This document shows, one piece after another, positions 34,703 to 45,667 of a stretch of 64,000 nucleotides of DNA. A program made the translations under genes and the position numbers. The DNA comes from Novipirellula caenicola (GTDB lineage: Bacteria > Planctomycetota > Planctomycetia > Pirellulales > Pirellulaceae), in the NCBI RefSeq assembly GCF_039545035.1, contig NZ_BAABRO010000004.1:1-64000 (forward strand), read 5' to 3'. The first letter of the stretch is position 1. Each line of letters begins with the position of its first letter. The notes below the pieces were generated by a model. The model worked only from the letters and a program-made list of their open reading frames with translations, searched no databases and had not been told where the DNA came from.

Positions 34703-37321
34703 ATGAACACCACTTCCGCTACACCATCCGATGGCGTCCGCAGCACGTTGGTGGCAGCCGGAACGATGCGTTGGTTCCACTGGGTGATCGTGGTCTTTTC
34801 ACTCGGTTTGACACTGCTGGCGTGGAACTATTCACGCAAGCAACTCGATGCTCGGATTCAATTGCAATTTGATCGTGATGCCGATCAAACGGTCGAACTG
34901 GTTCGCGAACGGATGCGAAAGTACGAAGACGCTCTATGGTCAGGCGTGGCGTTTATTGGCACGCTCGATGGCGAAGTGGATCATCAACAATGGGAGCGTT
35001 ACGCGGCCTCGATCCAAATCGAACACAAGTATCCTGGAATCAATGGGATCGGCGTGATTCAAGCACTCGACGATTCCGAATTTCCATCGTTCTTGCAGCG
35101 TCAGCGCGAGCAGCGTCCCCATTTCACCGTTCATCCGCCAGCCGAACGCGACGAATATTGGCCGATCACTTGCATTGTTCCGCTGCAGGGGAACGTGCAG
35201 GCACTGGGGCTAGATATGGCTCACGAAACGAATCGCATCACAGCGGCCAAAAAGGCGCGTGATACCGGGCAAGCCCAAGTCACCGGTCCCATCGTGTTGG
35301 TTCAAGACTCGATGAAGACTCCCGGGTTCCTCTTTTTCGCCCCGTTTTATCAAGGCCGTGTGCACCAGAACGACTCGGCCGACGTTGATCGTTTTGCCGG
35401 ACTTGTTTATGCCCCGTTTGTGTTTCAAAAGTTAATGAAAGGGACTTTGGCAAAGCAAAAGCGTCACGTCCGAATCCGGATCGAAGATGCAGGCGAAGTG
35501 CTGTTCGATGAACACACCGCCAGCGACGCCGATTTTGACCCCGATCCATTATTCAAAAAAACAATCGATGTCGCTGCGTATGGCCGCACATGGACTTTCG
35601 ATCTTTGGAGCACCAAGTCATTTCGAGCCAATGTCGACACCACTCAACCGTTGACTATCCTTGTCGCCGGTTTGATCATTGATGGTTTGTTGATCGGATT
35701 GTTTCTGTTGCTATCCAGCGCCTCTCGAAAGGCACTTCGTTTGGCCGATGCGATGACGCGGGACCTAGAAAATCTTCGATTGGCCGCAGATGTCAATCAA
35801 ATCGGAGTGTGGGATTTTGATCCGATTAGCGGCGAGGTCACGTGTGACGACGCGATGTACCGATTGTACGGACGCGACCGCAACACGTTCTCGGCAACCT
35901 ACGAAGCATGGCTAAACAGTCTTCATCCAGATGATCGTGATGCTTGCGAAACCGCCTTTCAAAACGCGTTGATTGGCGAGAGCACGTTTGATTGCGAGTT
36001 TCGCATCGTTCAACCCAGCGGAGCGGTTCGACATATCAGCGCCAAAGCGATGGTGTTTTTTGACGAAGCGGGCAAACCCGTTCGGATGCTGGGTGCCAAT
36101 TCAGACATCACTGAGCGAAAGCACGCCGCATCTGAATTGGAATCCACTCGCCGATTGCAAGCCGCGATCCAAAACGCCGCCGGCGTCGCCATCATCGCCA
36201 CCGACCCGCAAGGGACCATTGTGGTATTCAATGACGCCGCGCAGAAAATGCTGGGCTATAGCAAAGACGAAATGATCGATCGATCCAGCCCCGCGGTGTT
36301 CCATGACCGCGGCGAAGTGCTGCAGCGGGCCAGCGAACTGAGTGAAGAATTTGGCTACGAGGTCGAACCAGGATTCGAAGTCTTTGTTACCAAGGCACGT
36401 CAATCTGAATCCGAGCAACGCGAATGGACCTACATCCGTAAAGACGGCAGTCGGTTTCCCGTGCTATTGACCGTCACGGCACTACGTGATCAAGACGGAA
36501 ACGTTACCGGGTATCTCGGGATCGCCGCCGACATCTCCGAACGCAAACTTGCTCAACAGAGAATCGAAAAGGCCAACGCCAGCTTAGCGCGCAGCAACGA
36601 AGAACTCGCGCAATTCGCCTACGTTGCCTCTCACGATCTGCAGGAACCGCTGCGAAAGGTCAACTCGTTCTGTGAGCTGCTCGAACAAGACTGCGGCAAC
36701 GAACTCAGCGACGACGCCAAACTGTATATGTCTTACATCATGGACGGCGGTCGCCGCATGCGAACGTTGATCCAAGACCTGTTGGCCTATTCGCGAGTCG
36801 AATCCGAAGGTCGACGATTGTCGCGAGTCGACGCCAACGAAACGCTGCAATACGCCATCGACAATCTGTCTGAATCCATTCGCGAATCCAATGCACAAAT
36901 TAGCTACGACCGCTTGCCGATGGTCCAAGCGGATCCAGGGCAACTCGCTCAGCTATTCCAAAACCTAATCGGCAACGCCATCAAATATCGTGGCGACCAA
37001 GATCCGTGTGTTCACATCAGCGGCGAGGTCCGCGGATCACGATGCATTTATTCGGTCCAAGACAATGGCATCGGGATTGAACCACGTTATCGCGATCAAG
37101 TCTTTGGTGTTTTCAAACGATTGCACAATCGCAGCAAGTACAAGGGCACCGGAATCGGCTTGGCAATATGCAAACGGATCATCGATCGTGTCGATGGCCG
37201 AATTTGGATCGAATCCTCGGAAAGCGGTGGATCGATCTTCCGTTTTGAACTTCCCCACGTTCGCGACGATGATTTGAGCGACGTTCGCGAGCCCCATTCA
37301 GACGCTTGCTGCGTCAGTTAA
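34703..37321 (+). CDS. CHASE-PAS-PAS sensor histidine kinase
   Basis: 872 residues. One N-terminal membrane helix (WFHWVIVVFSLGLTLLAW), a periplasmic CHASE domain (ending FLFFAPFYQGRV and a following strand region) and a second helix (ILVAGLIIDGLLIGLFLLL) are followed by two PAS/PAC domains (IGVWDFDPISGEV; GVAIIATDPQGTIVVFNDAAQ). The HisKA domain has His644 in YVASHDLQEPLRK, and the ATPase domain has QNLIGNAIKYRG and GTGIGLAICKRI. CHASE domains bind small extracellular ligands, unknown here. The gene closes the plus-strand signalling operon; a hairpin repeat lies just after it. Confidence 0.95.
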   Translation: MNTTSATPSDGVRSTLVAAGTMRWFHWVIVVFSLGLTLLAWNYSRKQLDARIQLQFDRDADQTVELVRERMRKYEDALWSGVAFIGTLDGEVDHQQWERYAASIQIEHKYPGINGIGVIQALDDSEFPSFLQRQREQRPHFTVHPPAERDEYWPITCIVPLQGNVQALGLDMAHETNRITAAKKARDTGQAQVTGPIVLVQDSMKTPGFLFFAPFYQGRVHQNDSADVDRFAGLVYAPFVFQKLMKGTLAKQKRHVRIRIEDAGEVLFDEHTASDADFDPDPLFKKTIDVAAYGRTWTFDLWSTKSFRANVDTTQPLTILVAGLIIDGLLIGLFLLLSSASRKALRLADAMTRDLENLRLAADVNQIGVWDFDPISGEVTCDDAMYRLYGRDRNTFSATYEAWLNSLHPDDRDACETAFQNALIGESTFDCEFRIVQPSGAVRHISAKAMVFFDEAGKPVRMLGANSDITERKHAASELESTRRLQAAIQNAAGVAIIATDPQGTIVVFNDAAQKMLGYSKDEMIDRSSPAVFHDRGEVLQRASELSEEFGYEVEPGFEVFVTKARQSESEQREWTYIRKDGSRFPVLLTVTALRDQDGNVTGYLGIAADISERKLAQQRIEKANASLARSNEELAQFAYVASHDLQEPLRKVNSFCELLEQDCGNELSDDAKLYMSYIMDGGRRMRTLIQDLLAYSRVESEGRRLSRVDANETLQYAIDNLSESIRESNAQISYDRLPMVQADPGQLAQLFQNLIGNAIKYRGDQDPCVHISGEVRGSRCIYSVQDNGIGIEPRYRDQVFGVFKRLHNRSKYKGTGIGLAICKRIIDRVDGRIWIESSESGGSIFRFELPHVRDDDLSDVREPHSDACCVS

Positions 37322-37364
37322 CGACCACCGGCACCATTGCGGCCGTCGGGTCAATGCCATTCAC

Positions 37365-37485
37365 TTTGAGTAGCACTCGCGGCGCGAGCCGTGCGGTTGC
37401 GGCGAGTAAAACGTTCGATTTTGCCCGGGCAGCTCGCGCCGCACCGCAATAAAAAACCACCCGTTTAGTGCGAAAGTAGATAGCA
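37365..37485. repeat. Long-hairpin dispersed repeat, copy 2
   Basis: An 11-bp perfect stem GCGGCGCGAGC (37379-37389) / GCTCGCGCCGC (37432-37442) lies around the same loop core ACGTTCGATTTTG, with the same downstream AAAGTAGATAGCA. It aligns along its whole length with 31789-31913. It fills the gap between the convergent CHASE kinase and apbE genes. Confidence 0.88.
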
Positions 37486-37518
37486 CTGGCCGTTGGGGTG
37501 ACAGCAGCTGTAACCGCA

Positions 37519-38949
37519 TCAAGACTCGGCGGCATCCTTCTTTGCTCGACCTTCCTTCATCTGCTCGCGAAGCTCTTGGCAAGCATCTGAAGGATTGCTG
37601 CACAGCGAGCAACTGACGCTACCGTCGTCGTTCTTTTTGCCCGCCAAACCGCCACACGAACCGCTGATCGATTTGCGTCCGAAGATCACCCCGATCGCCA
37701 TCGCGAACAAAATCACCCCGAATCCGATCACGGTAATGACCAATGTCGGCAGCATCCGAGTGTACAGCGAAGGTGGTTGGTCCGCGGCGACGTCGGTCGT
37801 TGGATCGACATCAGCGGTCGCGGGCCCCGCGGCCGCAAGTGCATAGCTCGACAGCGAACCGGTTCCGACACGCACAAATTCATCTCCGCGTCGCCGGATG
37901 ACCAAGACGTCCAGACCTTGCTCGGATGCCACTTTGATCCCGGCATCGGCGCCGAGCACATTGATCGCGGTCGCCCAACCATCAGCCTTCATGCATGTGT
38001 CGGCGACCACCGACACGGAGGCCAAATCATGATCGATCGGTCGACCGGTGCGAGGATCAATCGTGTGGGAATAGCGTTTGCCATCGACTTCGAAATAGAT
38101 CCGATAGTCTCCCGAGGTCGCCATCGCTTGATCCTGCATCGGATGGGCGGCCGCCAAGGACATCGCGTCCCCGTCGGCATTTGCTGCTTGCGGGTTTTGA
38201 ATTCCAACCTTCCAGGGCTGTCCTCCCTTTGATCCCGCGACCCGAACCTCGCCGCCAATTTCGACAAACACGTTCTCGGCACCTAGATCGGCCAACCGGT
38301 CGACAACTCGGTCCACCCCGTGGCCTTTGGCGATCGACGACAGATCGACCTTCAACGTGGGAACCGACTTTTTCAGCGCCGGTGGGTCCATTCGAACCGC
38401 CAGTTTCTTGTAGCCGACCGATTCACGCAAAGTGTCGATCACTGAATCGCTTGGGACGACATTGGTCTTCGGATCGGGTCCAAAGCTCCATGCGTTGACC
38501 AGCGGTCCGACGGTGACATCGAAGGCTCCGCCCGTCGCTTCGGCAATTTCCAGTGCGGCGCTGACCACCTCGGCCGTCTCCACGCTGACGTCGAACCAAT
38601 CGGTCGAGTCCGAGTCGTTGAAGCGGCTGATCTCGGACGACTTCAAGTACGTCGACATTTGGTCATTCACCGCGCGAAGCTCGGCATCCACCGCGATCGC
38701 AACGTCCGATTCAAACTCGGGCGGGTCATAGATTTTGACCATGTAGGTCGTGCCCATGGTCGCGCCGCGTAGCTCGCGGATCACCGCGTCGCCGGCGGTC
38801 GCGTCCGAGTTGTTGGCCGGATCCGATTGAGCGAGAAGATCACCGCCAAACGTGGAGCCAGCGGAACCGAGCATCGTCAGCACGGCAAAACAAAACGCAG
38901 CGAACGGAACCATTCGCTGCGTTGTCGATGTAAGTATCATTTTAACCAT
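37519..38949 (-). CDS. apbE: FAD:protein FMN transferase (ApbE) fused to an NqrM-like maturation domain
   Basis: 476 residues from the ATG at 38949. A signal peptide (MVPFAAFCFAVLTMLGSAGS) precedes the ApbE domain: RGATMGTTYMVKIYD, VDLSSIAKGHGVDRVVDRL and YSHTIDPRTGRPID, the FAD/Mg site that transfers FMN to Thr of NqrB and NqrC. The last 83 residues (37522-37770) hold a membrane helix (LVITVIGFGVILFAMAIGVIFG) then GRKSISGSCGGL and three more cysteines (SCSLC, DAC). This is the layout of NqrM, the factor needed to build the iron centre in NqrD/NqrE. In other bacteria apbE and nqrM are separate genes after nqrF. It lies 87 bp after nqrF. Confidence 0.93.
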   Translation of the reverse strand: MVKMILTSTTQRMVPFAAFCFAVLTMLGSAGSTFGGDLLAQSDPANNSDATAGDAVIRELRGATMGTTYMVKIYDPPEFESDVAIAVDAELRAVNDQMSTYLKSSEISRFNDSDSTDWFDVSVETAEVVSAALEIAEATGGAFDVTVGPLVNAWSFGPDPKTNVVPSDSVIDTLRESVGYKKLAVRMDPPALKKSVPTLKVDLSSIAKGHGVDRVVDRLADLGAENVFVEIGGEVRVAGSKGGQPWKVGIQNPQAANADGDAMSLAAAHPMQDQAMATSGDYRIYFEVDGKRYSHTIDPRTGRPIDHDLASVSVVADTCMKADGWATAINVLGADAGIKVASEQGLDVLVIRRRGDEFVRVGTGSLSSYALAAAGPATADVDPTTDVAADQPPSLYTRMLPTLVITVIGFGVILFAMAIGVIFGRKSISGSCGGLAGKKNDDGSVSCSLCSNPSDACQELREQMKEGRAKKDAAES

Positions 38950-39036
38950 TTTAAGTTGTTGCGACGCGGCGGGGCAAAATCGCACCCGCGGGATGCGTCC
39001 ACGGCTCACCCAAACGATTACCTCAATCGTCGATGA

Positions 39037-40260
39037 CTAACCGCCAAAGTCATCGTAGGCGATGTTTTCAGGCTCGACTCCGAGATCATCCAACATCTTG
39101 AAGACCGCTTGGTTCATCATCGGCGGACCACAGATGTAGTACTCGATGTCTTCGGGAGCCGGGTGGTCTTTGAGGTAGTTCTCCAGCAACACTTGGTGGA
39201 TGAAGCCCTTGTAACCGGTCCAATTGTCCGACGGCAGCGGCTCGGACAATGCAATATTGAATTTGAAGTTTGGAAACTCTTCTTCAATCTTACGGAAATG
39301 ATCGACATAGAACAATTCGCGACTCGATCGACCACCGTACCAATACGATACTTTGCGGTTGGTCTTGCCTCGTTTGAACAGCTCGAAGATATGGCTTCGC
39401 AGCGGTGCCATCCCGGCCCCACCCCCGATGTAAACCATTTCCGCTTCGGTGTCTTTGATAAAGAACTCACCGTAGGGGCCGCTAATCGTCGCCTTGTCAC
39501 CTGGTTTCAGGTTAAAGATGTAACTACTCATCTTGCCGGGCGGCGTGTTCTCAGGAGCACGTGGTGGCGGCGATGCGACACGCACGTTCAACATGATGAT
39601 GCCTTTTTCGCCAGGGTAGTTGGCCATCGAATAGGCACGCACCACGGGCTCATCGACTTTCGAGACATAACGCCAAACGTTGAACTTGTCCCAATCCTCG
39701 TGGAACCGCTCGTCGATATCAAAATCTTTGTAGTTGACAACGTGAGGGGGACATTCGATTTGGATGTAGCCCCCGGCTTTGAAGTCAACCTCTTCACCGA
39801 CAGGCAACTCGAGCACCAATTCTTTGATGAACGTTGCAACGTTGTTATTGCTGCGAACGGTGCATTCCCATTTCTTGGTTTCAAAGGCTTCCGCAGGAAC
39901 CTCGACGACCATGTCCTGCTTGACCGCAACTTGGCAAGAGAGACGTTCGCCTTCGGCCGCTTCCTTTTTGTTGATGTGCCCTTTTTCGGTAGCCAAGATT
40001 TCTCCGCCACCCGATTCCACTTTGACTTTGCACTGGGCACAGGTTCCGCCGCCACCGCAGGCACTGGAAACGAACACCCCAGCGTCGGCGAGTGCTCCGA
40101 GCAGTTTTCCGCCCGCAGGAACCTCGATTTCTTTTTGGTGGTTGATGGTGATCTTGACCGGCCCCGAAGCGACCAAAACGCTCTTCGCGGCAAGAATGAC
40201 CAAAACAAGTGCGATGACCACGACGGTAAACATCGCGACGCCAAGTAGGACGGTTTCCAT
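39037..40260 (-). CDS. nqrF: Na+-NQR subunit F (NADH dehydrogenase subunit)
   Basis: 407 residues from the ATG at 40260; a longer frame adds a non-homologous leader. One N-terminal membrane helix anchors it. The 2Fe-2S ferredoxin domain has Cys68, Cys74, Cys77 and Cys109 ([18 protein letters not shown]). The FAD domain has RAYSMANYP and the NADH domain [14 protein letters not shown]. NqrF takes electrons from NADH and starts the Na+-NQR chain. It lies 79 bp after nqrE and 87 bp before apbE-nqrM. Confidence 0.97.
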   Translation of the reverse strand: METVLLGVAMFTVVVIALVLVILAAKSVLVASGPVKITINHQKEIEVPAGGKLLGALADAGVFVSSACGGGGTCAQCKVKVESGGGEILATEKGHINKKEAAEGERLSCQVAVKQDMVVEVPAEAFETKKWECTVRSNNNVATFIKELVLELPVGEEVDFKAGGYIQIECPPHVVNYKDFDIDERFHEDWDKFNVWRYVSKVDEPVVRAYSMANYPGEKGIIMLNVRVASPPPRAPENTPPGKMSSYIFNLKPGDKATISGPYGEFFIKDTEAEMVYIGGGAGMAPLRSHIFELFKRGKTNRKVSYWYGGRSSRELFYVDHFRKIEEEFPNFKFNIALSEPLPSDNWTGYKGFIHQVLLENYLKDHPAPEDIEYYICGPPMMNQAVFKMLDDLGVEPENIAYDDFGG

Positions 40261-40339
40261 AACTACAAAACTCGTCAGAAGTTCAATGATTTGATTTGAA
40301 AAACGCGAGTGACCCAACCGGGCCACCGCACCAAGCTCG

Positions 40340-40975
40340 CTACAGCTGAATACCGCTGAACGACATAAACGCAAGTGCCATCAATCCCACCGTAATGAAC
40401 GTGATTCCCAAACCACGCAGCGGCGGAGGCACATCGCTGTACTTCATCTTTTCGCGGATCCCCGCTAGGGCTGCGATCGCAAGCGCCCAACCGACGCCGC
40501 AACCGACACCGAAGAAACACGATTCAACAAAATCGTACTTGCGTTGCTCCATGAACAACGAAGCACCGAGAATCGCACAGTTCACGGTGATCAGTGGCAA
40601 GAAGATCCCCAACGCGTTGTAAAGCGGTGGAAAGAACTTATCGAGCGTCATCTCGAGAATTTGCACCATTGCCGCGATCACACCGATGTAACTGATGAAA
40701 CCGAGGAACGACAAATCCACCGTCGAGAAATCGACCGTCGATGTGCTGATGAAGTTGTTTGCCCACACCAGGGCACCTTTCTTCAGAAACCACGAGTAAA
40801 TCAATTGGTTCGCAGGCACCGTGATCGCTTGGATCACGATTACTGCCACACCAAGCCCGAGCGCGGTTTTGACATTTTTGCTGATCGCCAAAAACGTACA
40901 CATCCCCAAAAAGAAGGCGAGTGCAAGGTTCTCGACAAAGATCGATTTGATCAGAATGCTTAGGTAATGTTCCAT
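40340..40975 (-). CDS. nqrE: Na+-NQR subunit E
   Basis: 211 residues from the ATG at 40975 ([26 protein letters not shown]). Six membrane helices; Cys26 (GMCTFLA) and Cys133 (VNCAILGAS) are the ligands that with NqrD hold the intramembrane iron. It is about 13 residues longer than typical NqrE, from an insertion ([15 protein letters not shown] region) before [12 protein letters not shown]. It starts 4 bp after nqrD. Confidence 0.96.
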   Translation of the reverse strand: MEHYLSILIKSIFVENLALAFFLGMCTFLAISKNVKTALGLGVAVIVIQAITVPANQLIYSWFLKKGALVWANNFISTSTVDFSTVDLSFLGFISYIGVIAAMVQILEMTLDKFFPPLYNALGIFLPLITVNCAILGASLFMEQRKYDFVESCFFGVGCGVGWALAIAALAGIREKMKYSDVPPPLRGLGITFITVGLMALAFMSFSGIQL

Positions 40976-40979
40976 TGAA

Positions 40980-41606
<627 letters not shown>

Positions 41607-41607
41607 T

Positions 41608-42900
41608 TTATTCGTCTCCCTGTTTGGGTTCGCCGTCGCTTGGTTCCGGGCTCGTTTCTTCGCTGACCTCAGGTTTCTCTTCGGCAGCCGGTTTGTCCTC
41701 CGCCTTAGGGGCGTCTTCGGCCTTCGCTTTTTCCTCTACCTCAGGCTTGTCCTCGGCCGCAGGTTTGTCTTCGGCTTCGGGCTTTGCTTCCGCATCAGGT
41801 TTGTCTTCGGCCTGGGGCTTTTCCTCCGCAGCGGGTTTCTCGTCCGCCTTTGGCTTGGCTTCTTCAGCCGCCGCCTCTTCCTGCTTCGGTTCGTCCTTCA
41901 TCTCAGCCTCGTCGGCCTTAGGCTCTTCAGCCTTCGGTTCTTCGACTTCGACGACCTCCTTCTTCGGCTCAGGCTTCTTGGGCTCGGGCTTCTTGGGTTC
42001 CGACTTCTTCGGCTCGGGCTTTTTCGGTTCTGGTTTCGCCACGACAGGCTTTTTCGCTTCCGGCTGTTCGACGGCCGGAGTTACGGTTTCGCCCTCTTGT
42101 GCAGCGATTTCCTTTTCCAATTGCTCCAGGAACGGGCCGTAACCTTCGTCGCTGGCCCAGTAGCGGATCAAATTAGTGACGCCACGGCTGGTGATCGTTG
42201 CTCCGGAGAGTCCATCGACCGCGTAGGGATTCCCGTCGGGTGCAGGCCCTTTGTAGACCTCGGCCTTGGGTTCACCGTTTTCGTCAAACAACTTTTGGCC
42301 GGGCCACTGAGCTTTCCAGCTTGGGTTGTCAACTTCGCCACCAAGCCCGGGGGTTTCCCCGTGCTCGTAAAATGTCAAACCTTGGATCGTTTGCAGATCG
42401 CTCTTCAAAGCCAAGTAGCCATACAGCGTCGACCACAATCCTTTGCCGTAAACCGGCAACACGACTTGACGAATCTTTTCTTCACCCGGTTTACGAACGA
42501 AGTAAACGCGTGCGACTTTCTCGCGACGTTGTTCGCCGAGGTCATATTTTGGATTTTCGATGCGGACGCTTTCGTCGTCTTTATCGATCGCTTCGCGTGG
42601 GTCGTACTGTTCGATGTCCAGTTCGGTGTTGTATTGGCCGGTTTCCAAATCGACCAACTTTTCACTCACACGACTGTACAAATCGGCAACCTGTTTGCGA
42701 CTTAGCTCGCTGGCAGGCTTACCGAACTCGCCCATCGACAACCCAGCCGCATCGAGAATGTTCCGCTGGCGGTCCAGCTTCTTGTTCTCTTCCTGCAGCG
42801 GTCGCAATTGAACCGCAGCAAAGCTGACGGCCAACGAACAGACGACGCATAATACCGCGGCAACGCCGACGGTGTAGAAAACTGAATCACGTTGTTGCAT
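41608..42900 (-). CDS. nqrC: Na+-NQR subunit C with long repeat-rich tail
   Basis: 430 residues from the ATG at 42900; typical NqrC has about 260. An N-terminal helix ([19 protein letters not shown]) and the covalent-FMN motif [15 protein letters not shown] are intact, so flavinylation by ApbE is expected. From about residue 278 to the end is a low-complexity tail, first [10 protein letters not shown] units, then AEDKP/AEEKP units, ending acidic. It is encoded by near-repeat DNA (41611-42070). The tail would lie on the same side as the FMN domain, the periplasm. nqrC overlaps nqrB by 14 bp. Confidence 0.95.
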   Translation of the reverse strand: MQQRDSVFYTVGVAAVLCVVCSLAVSFAAVQLRPLQEENKKLDRQRNILDAAGLSMGEFGKPASELSRKQVADLYSRVSEKLVDLETGQYNTELDIEQYDPREAIDKDDESVRIENPKYDLGEQRREKVARVYFVRKPGEEKIRQVVLPVYGKGLWSTLYGYLALKSDLQTIQGLTFYEHGETPGLGGEVDNPSWKAQWPGQKLFDENGEPKAEVYKGPAPDGNPYAVDGLSGATITSRGVTNLIRYWASDEGYGPFLEQLEKEIAAQEGETVTPAVEQPEAKKPVVAKPEPKKPEPKKSEPKKPEPKKPEPKKEVVEVEEPKAEEPKADEAEMKDEPKQEEAAAEEAKPKADEKPAAEEKPQAEDKPDAEAKPEAEDKPAAEDKPEVEEKAKAEDAPKAEDKPAAEEKPEVSEETSPEPSDGEPKQGDE

Positions 42901-44194
42901 AGCGTGCGAGCCTCCGTCGGACGTTAGCTTGAACCACAAAGTAATCGATCAACGGTGCAAACACGTTGCCGAACAAAATCGCCAGCATGATCCCTTCCGG
43001 GAACGCGGGGTTAATCACGCGGATCAGGACGGTCATAAAACCAATCAATCCGCCATAAATCCATTTGCCTTTTTGCGTCATCGAAGCGCTGACCGGGTCG
43101 GTCGCCATAAAGACCAATCCAAAGGCCAAGCCGCCGACGACAAGGTGCCAATAAAACGGCACAGCCATCATTGCGTTGGTTTGCGTTGCGACGCCATTTA
43201 ACAGCGACGATGTCGCGATCACGCCGAGCACGACCGACAACATGATTCGCCAAGATCCGATACCGGCTGCGATCAAGATCGCCGCACCAACGATGCACAA
43301 CAGCGTGCTGGTTTCACCGATGCAACCTTGAATCGTGCCTAGGAACGCGTCCATCCAAGTGATCGCCCCTTCTTCGTTCCAGCCGTATTGAATATGGCTT
43401 AGCGAAGCGATCGCAGGATTCGAGATCGCGACCCCAGCTTCCGCAGCCGCTTCGGCGTTCGGCGCGGCATTGGCGTTGGCCATTTGCCCCAGTGCCGTTG
43501 CACCGCTGAATCCATCGACCGCAGTCCAAACCTTGTCGCCGCTGATTTCCCCCGCATACGCGAAGTACAAAAAGGCGCGACTGGTCAAAGCAATGTTCAA
43601 AAAGTTTCGTCCCGTTCCGCCGAACACTTCCTTGGCCACGATCACGCCAAAGGCAATGCCCAACGCAACTTGCCATAACGGAATGGTCGGAGGCAGCGTC
43701 AGCGGGAACAGCAATCCGGTGACCAGGAATCCTTCGTTGATCTCGTGACCACGAAGCACACTGAACACCATTTCGATGTGACCACCGACAAACATACAGA
43801 CGATGTAAATCGGCAGAAAGAAAATCGCTCCCAGGACAAAATTGTCCGCATGGTTTGAGGAATCGTTTTCGAAACCGATTGCGTGATGAATCGTGTAATG
43901 CCAATCGCCCGAATGGTCGATCCCCGCGGCGGCCATCGCTTCGATGGCCGTGTTGGCTTGGTACCCGACGTTCCACATCCCAAACAAGGTCACCGGCACC
44001 AACGCCATCACAACCGTGATCATCATCCGTTTCAGGTCGATGGCATCACGGACATGGGTTTGGCCCTTGGCGACTTCACCGGGCGTGTACAGAAACGTGT
44101 CTAACGCTTCGTAGACTGGATACGCAATCTCCAATGCTCCACCCTTGGCAAACAAGGGGTGGACTTTGTCAAGCGCGTCTCGGAGTGCTTTCAT
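42887..44194 (-). CDS. nqrB: Na+-NQR subunit B
   Basis: 435 residues from the ATG at 44194 ([19 protein letters not shown]). About ten membrane helices. The covalent-FMN site is in [13 protein letters not shown], Thr of SGAT, the ApbE target. The helix segment with [21 protein letters not shown] is conserved in the family and near the Na+ and quinone path. It lies 126 bp after nqrA and overlaps nqrC by 14 bp. Confidence 0.97.
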   Translation of the reverse strand: MKALRDALDKVHPLFAKGGALEIAYPVYEALDTFLYTPGEVAKGQTHVRDAIDLKRMMITVVMALVPVTLFGMWNVGYQANTAIEAMAAAGIDHSGDWHYTIHHAIGFENDSSNHADNFVLGAIFFLPIYIVCMFVGGHIEMVFSVLRGHEINEGFLVTGLLFPLTLPPTIPLWQVALGIAFGVIVAKEVFGGTGRNFLNIALTSRAFLYFAYAGEISGDKVWTAVDGFSGATALGQMANANAAPNAEAAAEAGVAISNPAIASLSHIQYGWNEEGAITWMDAFLGTIQGCIGETSTLLCIVGAAILIAAGIGSWRIMLSVVLGVIATSSLLNGVATQTNAMMAVPFYWHLVVGGLAFGLVFMATDPVSASMTQKGKWIYGGLIGFMTVLIRVINPAFPEGIMLAILFGNVFAPLIDYFVVQANVRRRLARYATT

Positions 44195-44320
44195 AAGTGT
44201 GTTCCCACGGTTGGGATGAAATTTCAATGAACGGGGGTCAATAGGGTTGGCGGCACTGGGACGTTGTCATTGCCTTAACACTCGCGGATTCGCGAAGGGC
44301 AAAACGCCTCAGCAATCGGA

Positions 44321-45667
44321 CTAACCTTCTCGCTCGATCGTCGACAAGCTTTCTCGCAGCAGCGAACTGTATTCGTACTTGCCAGGGCAAACAAAGGTGC
44401 ACAGAGCCAAATCTTCCTCTTCAAGCTCTAGAGCTCCCAATTGCTGGGCCTCGTCGGTATCGCGGTAAATCAGTGAACGCAGCAATTGCGTTGGCAAAAT
44501 GTCCAGCGGCATCACTTGCTCGTAGGTGCCCAGTGGCACCATCGCTCGCTCGCTGCCGTGTGTGGTGGTGGTCATGGCAAATTTCTTACCCGGCATTCCC
44601 GCCGACGCGTAAACACGCGACACCGAGAACTTATCAAACCCGGGACCTTGCCAGCCCAGGAATTCTCGTTCGTTGCCTTCGGCCAACACCGAAACTTGAT
44701 TGTGATAACGCCCCAAGAAACGGAACCGTCCAGCGGCGGTTCGGCCGTTGAGCACCGATCCGGAAACAACACGCTGCTGGACGCCGGTTTGCGTCTCGCC
44801 ATCGACCAATTCGGCAAGATCGGCACCCAAACGGGTCTCGAGCAAGCGGGGTTGATTGACCAGAGGACCGCCAAGCGAAATCACACGCTGCGTGTCCAAG
44901 GTTCCGGTTTGCAACAGCGAACCGATCGCACACACGTCTTGGTAATTGATGTACCAAACCGTCTTCGTCGGACCAACCGGATCTAGGAAATGAATATGAG
45001 TACCGACCAAACCGGCAGGATGTGGACCGGCAAAACTTTCGATCTGCACGCCGTTTGTCGAAGCGCCAGGGATCTGAGCCCCTTCGCTCTTGCAAACAAA
45101 CACCTTGCCATCGGTCAACTGTTTGATCGCAACCAAACCGAGCGAAAACTGCTCTTTGCGATTCGCCATCGCCACCACGGGATCCGCCGCCAATGGATTG
45201 GTATCGATCGCTTGGACAAAAATCGAGTGGGGCTTGGTACCCGGAACTGGCACCTTGCCGAAGGGTCGCGTGCGAAACGCGGTCCACAGCCCACTAGCAA
45301 TCAGATGCTTTTCCACGCCGTCACGGCCCAACGCCAGCGGGTCCGAACCACGAACCCCTTCGTATTCGACGCGGTCGTCGCCGTCGACTTCGATCACGAG
45401 CGATTCGAATTTCCGTTTGGCGCCGCGGTTGACCTCAACCACCTTTCCCGATGCCGGAGCGACAAACAACACGCCAGGCGTCTTTTTGTCCTCGAAAACG
45501 GGCTGGCCTTGACGAACCGTGTCACCTTCGCCAACCAACATGGTGGGCTTCATCCCCACGTAGTCGTCACCGATGAGCGCAACGTGGCGAACGTGCTTGG
45601 CAACGGCGATGCGTTGCTCCGGAGCGCCCGTGATGGGCAGATCCAAACCTTGTTTGATCGTTGTCAT
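44321..45667 (-). CDS. nqrA: Na+-NQR subunit A
   Basis: 448 residues from the ATG at 45667 ([18 protein letters not shown]), a clear match to NqrA starts; the frame is open to 45721. [24 protein letters not shown] is a biotinyl/lipoyl-like barrel and RALIYRD-type C-terminal segments ([17 protein letters not shown]) follow. NqrA is the cytoplasmic subunit at the quinone-reducing end. First gene of the operon; a Rex-type operator lies about 185 bp upstream. Confidence 0.97.
   Translation of the reverse strand: MTTIKQGLDLPITGAPEQRIAVAKHVRHVALIGDDYVGMKPTMLVGEGDTVRQGQPVFEDKKTPGVLFVAPASGKVVEVNRGAKRKFESLVIEVDGDDRVEYEGVRGSDPLALGRDGVEKHLIASGLWTAFRTRPFGKVPVPGTKPHSIFVQAIDTNPLAADPVVAMANRKEQFSLGLVAIKQLTDGKVFVCKSEGAQIPGASTNGVQIESFAGPHPAGLVGTHIHFLDPVGPTKTVWYINYQDVCAIGSLLQTGTLDTQRVISLGGPLVNQPRLLETRLGADLAELVDGETQTGVQQRVVSGSVLNGRTAAGRFRFLGRYHNQVSVLAEGNEREFLGWQGPGFDKFSVSRVYASAGMPGKKFAMTTTTHGSERAMVPLGTYEQVMPLDILPTQLLRSLIYRDTDEAQQLGALELEEEDLALCTFVCPGKYEYSSLLRESLSTIEREG

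Noticed and set aside
39109-40248. 379-codon plus-strand frame
   Set aside because: Antisense to nqrF, which is strongly supported by its ferredoxin, FAD and NADH motifs.
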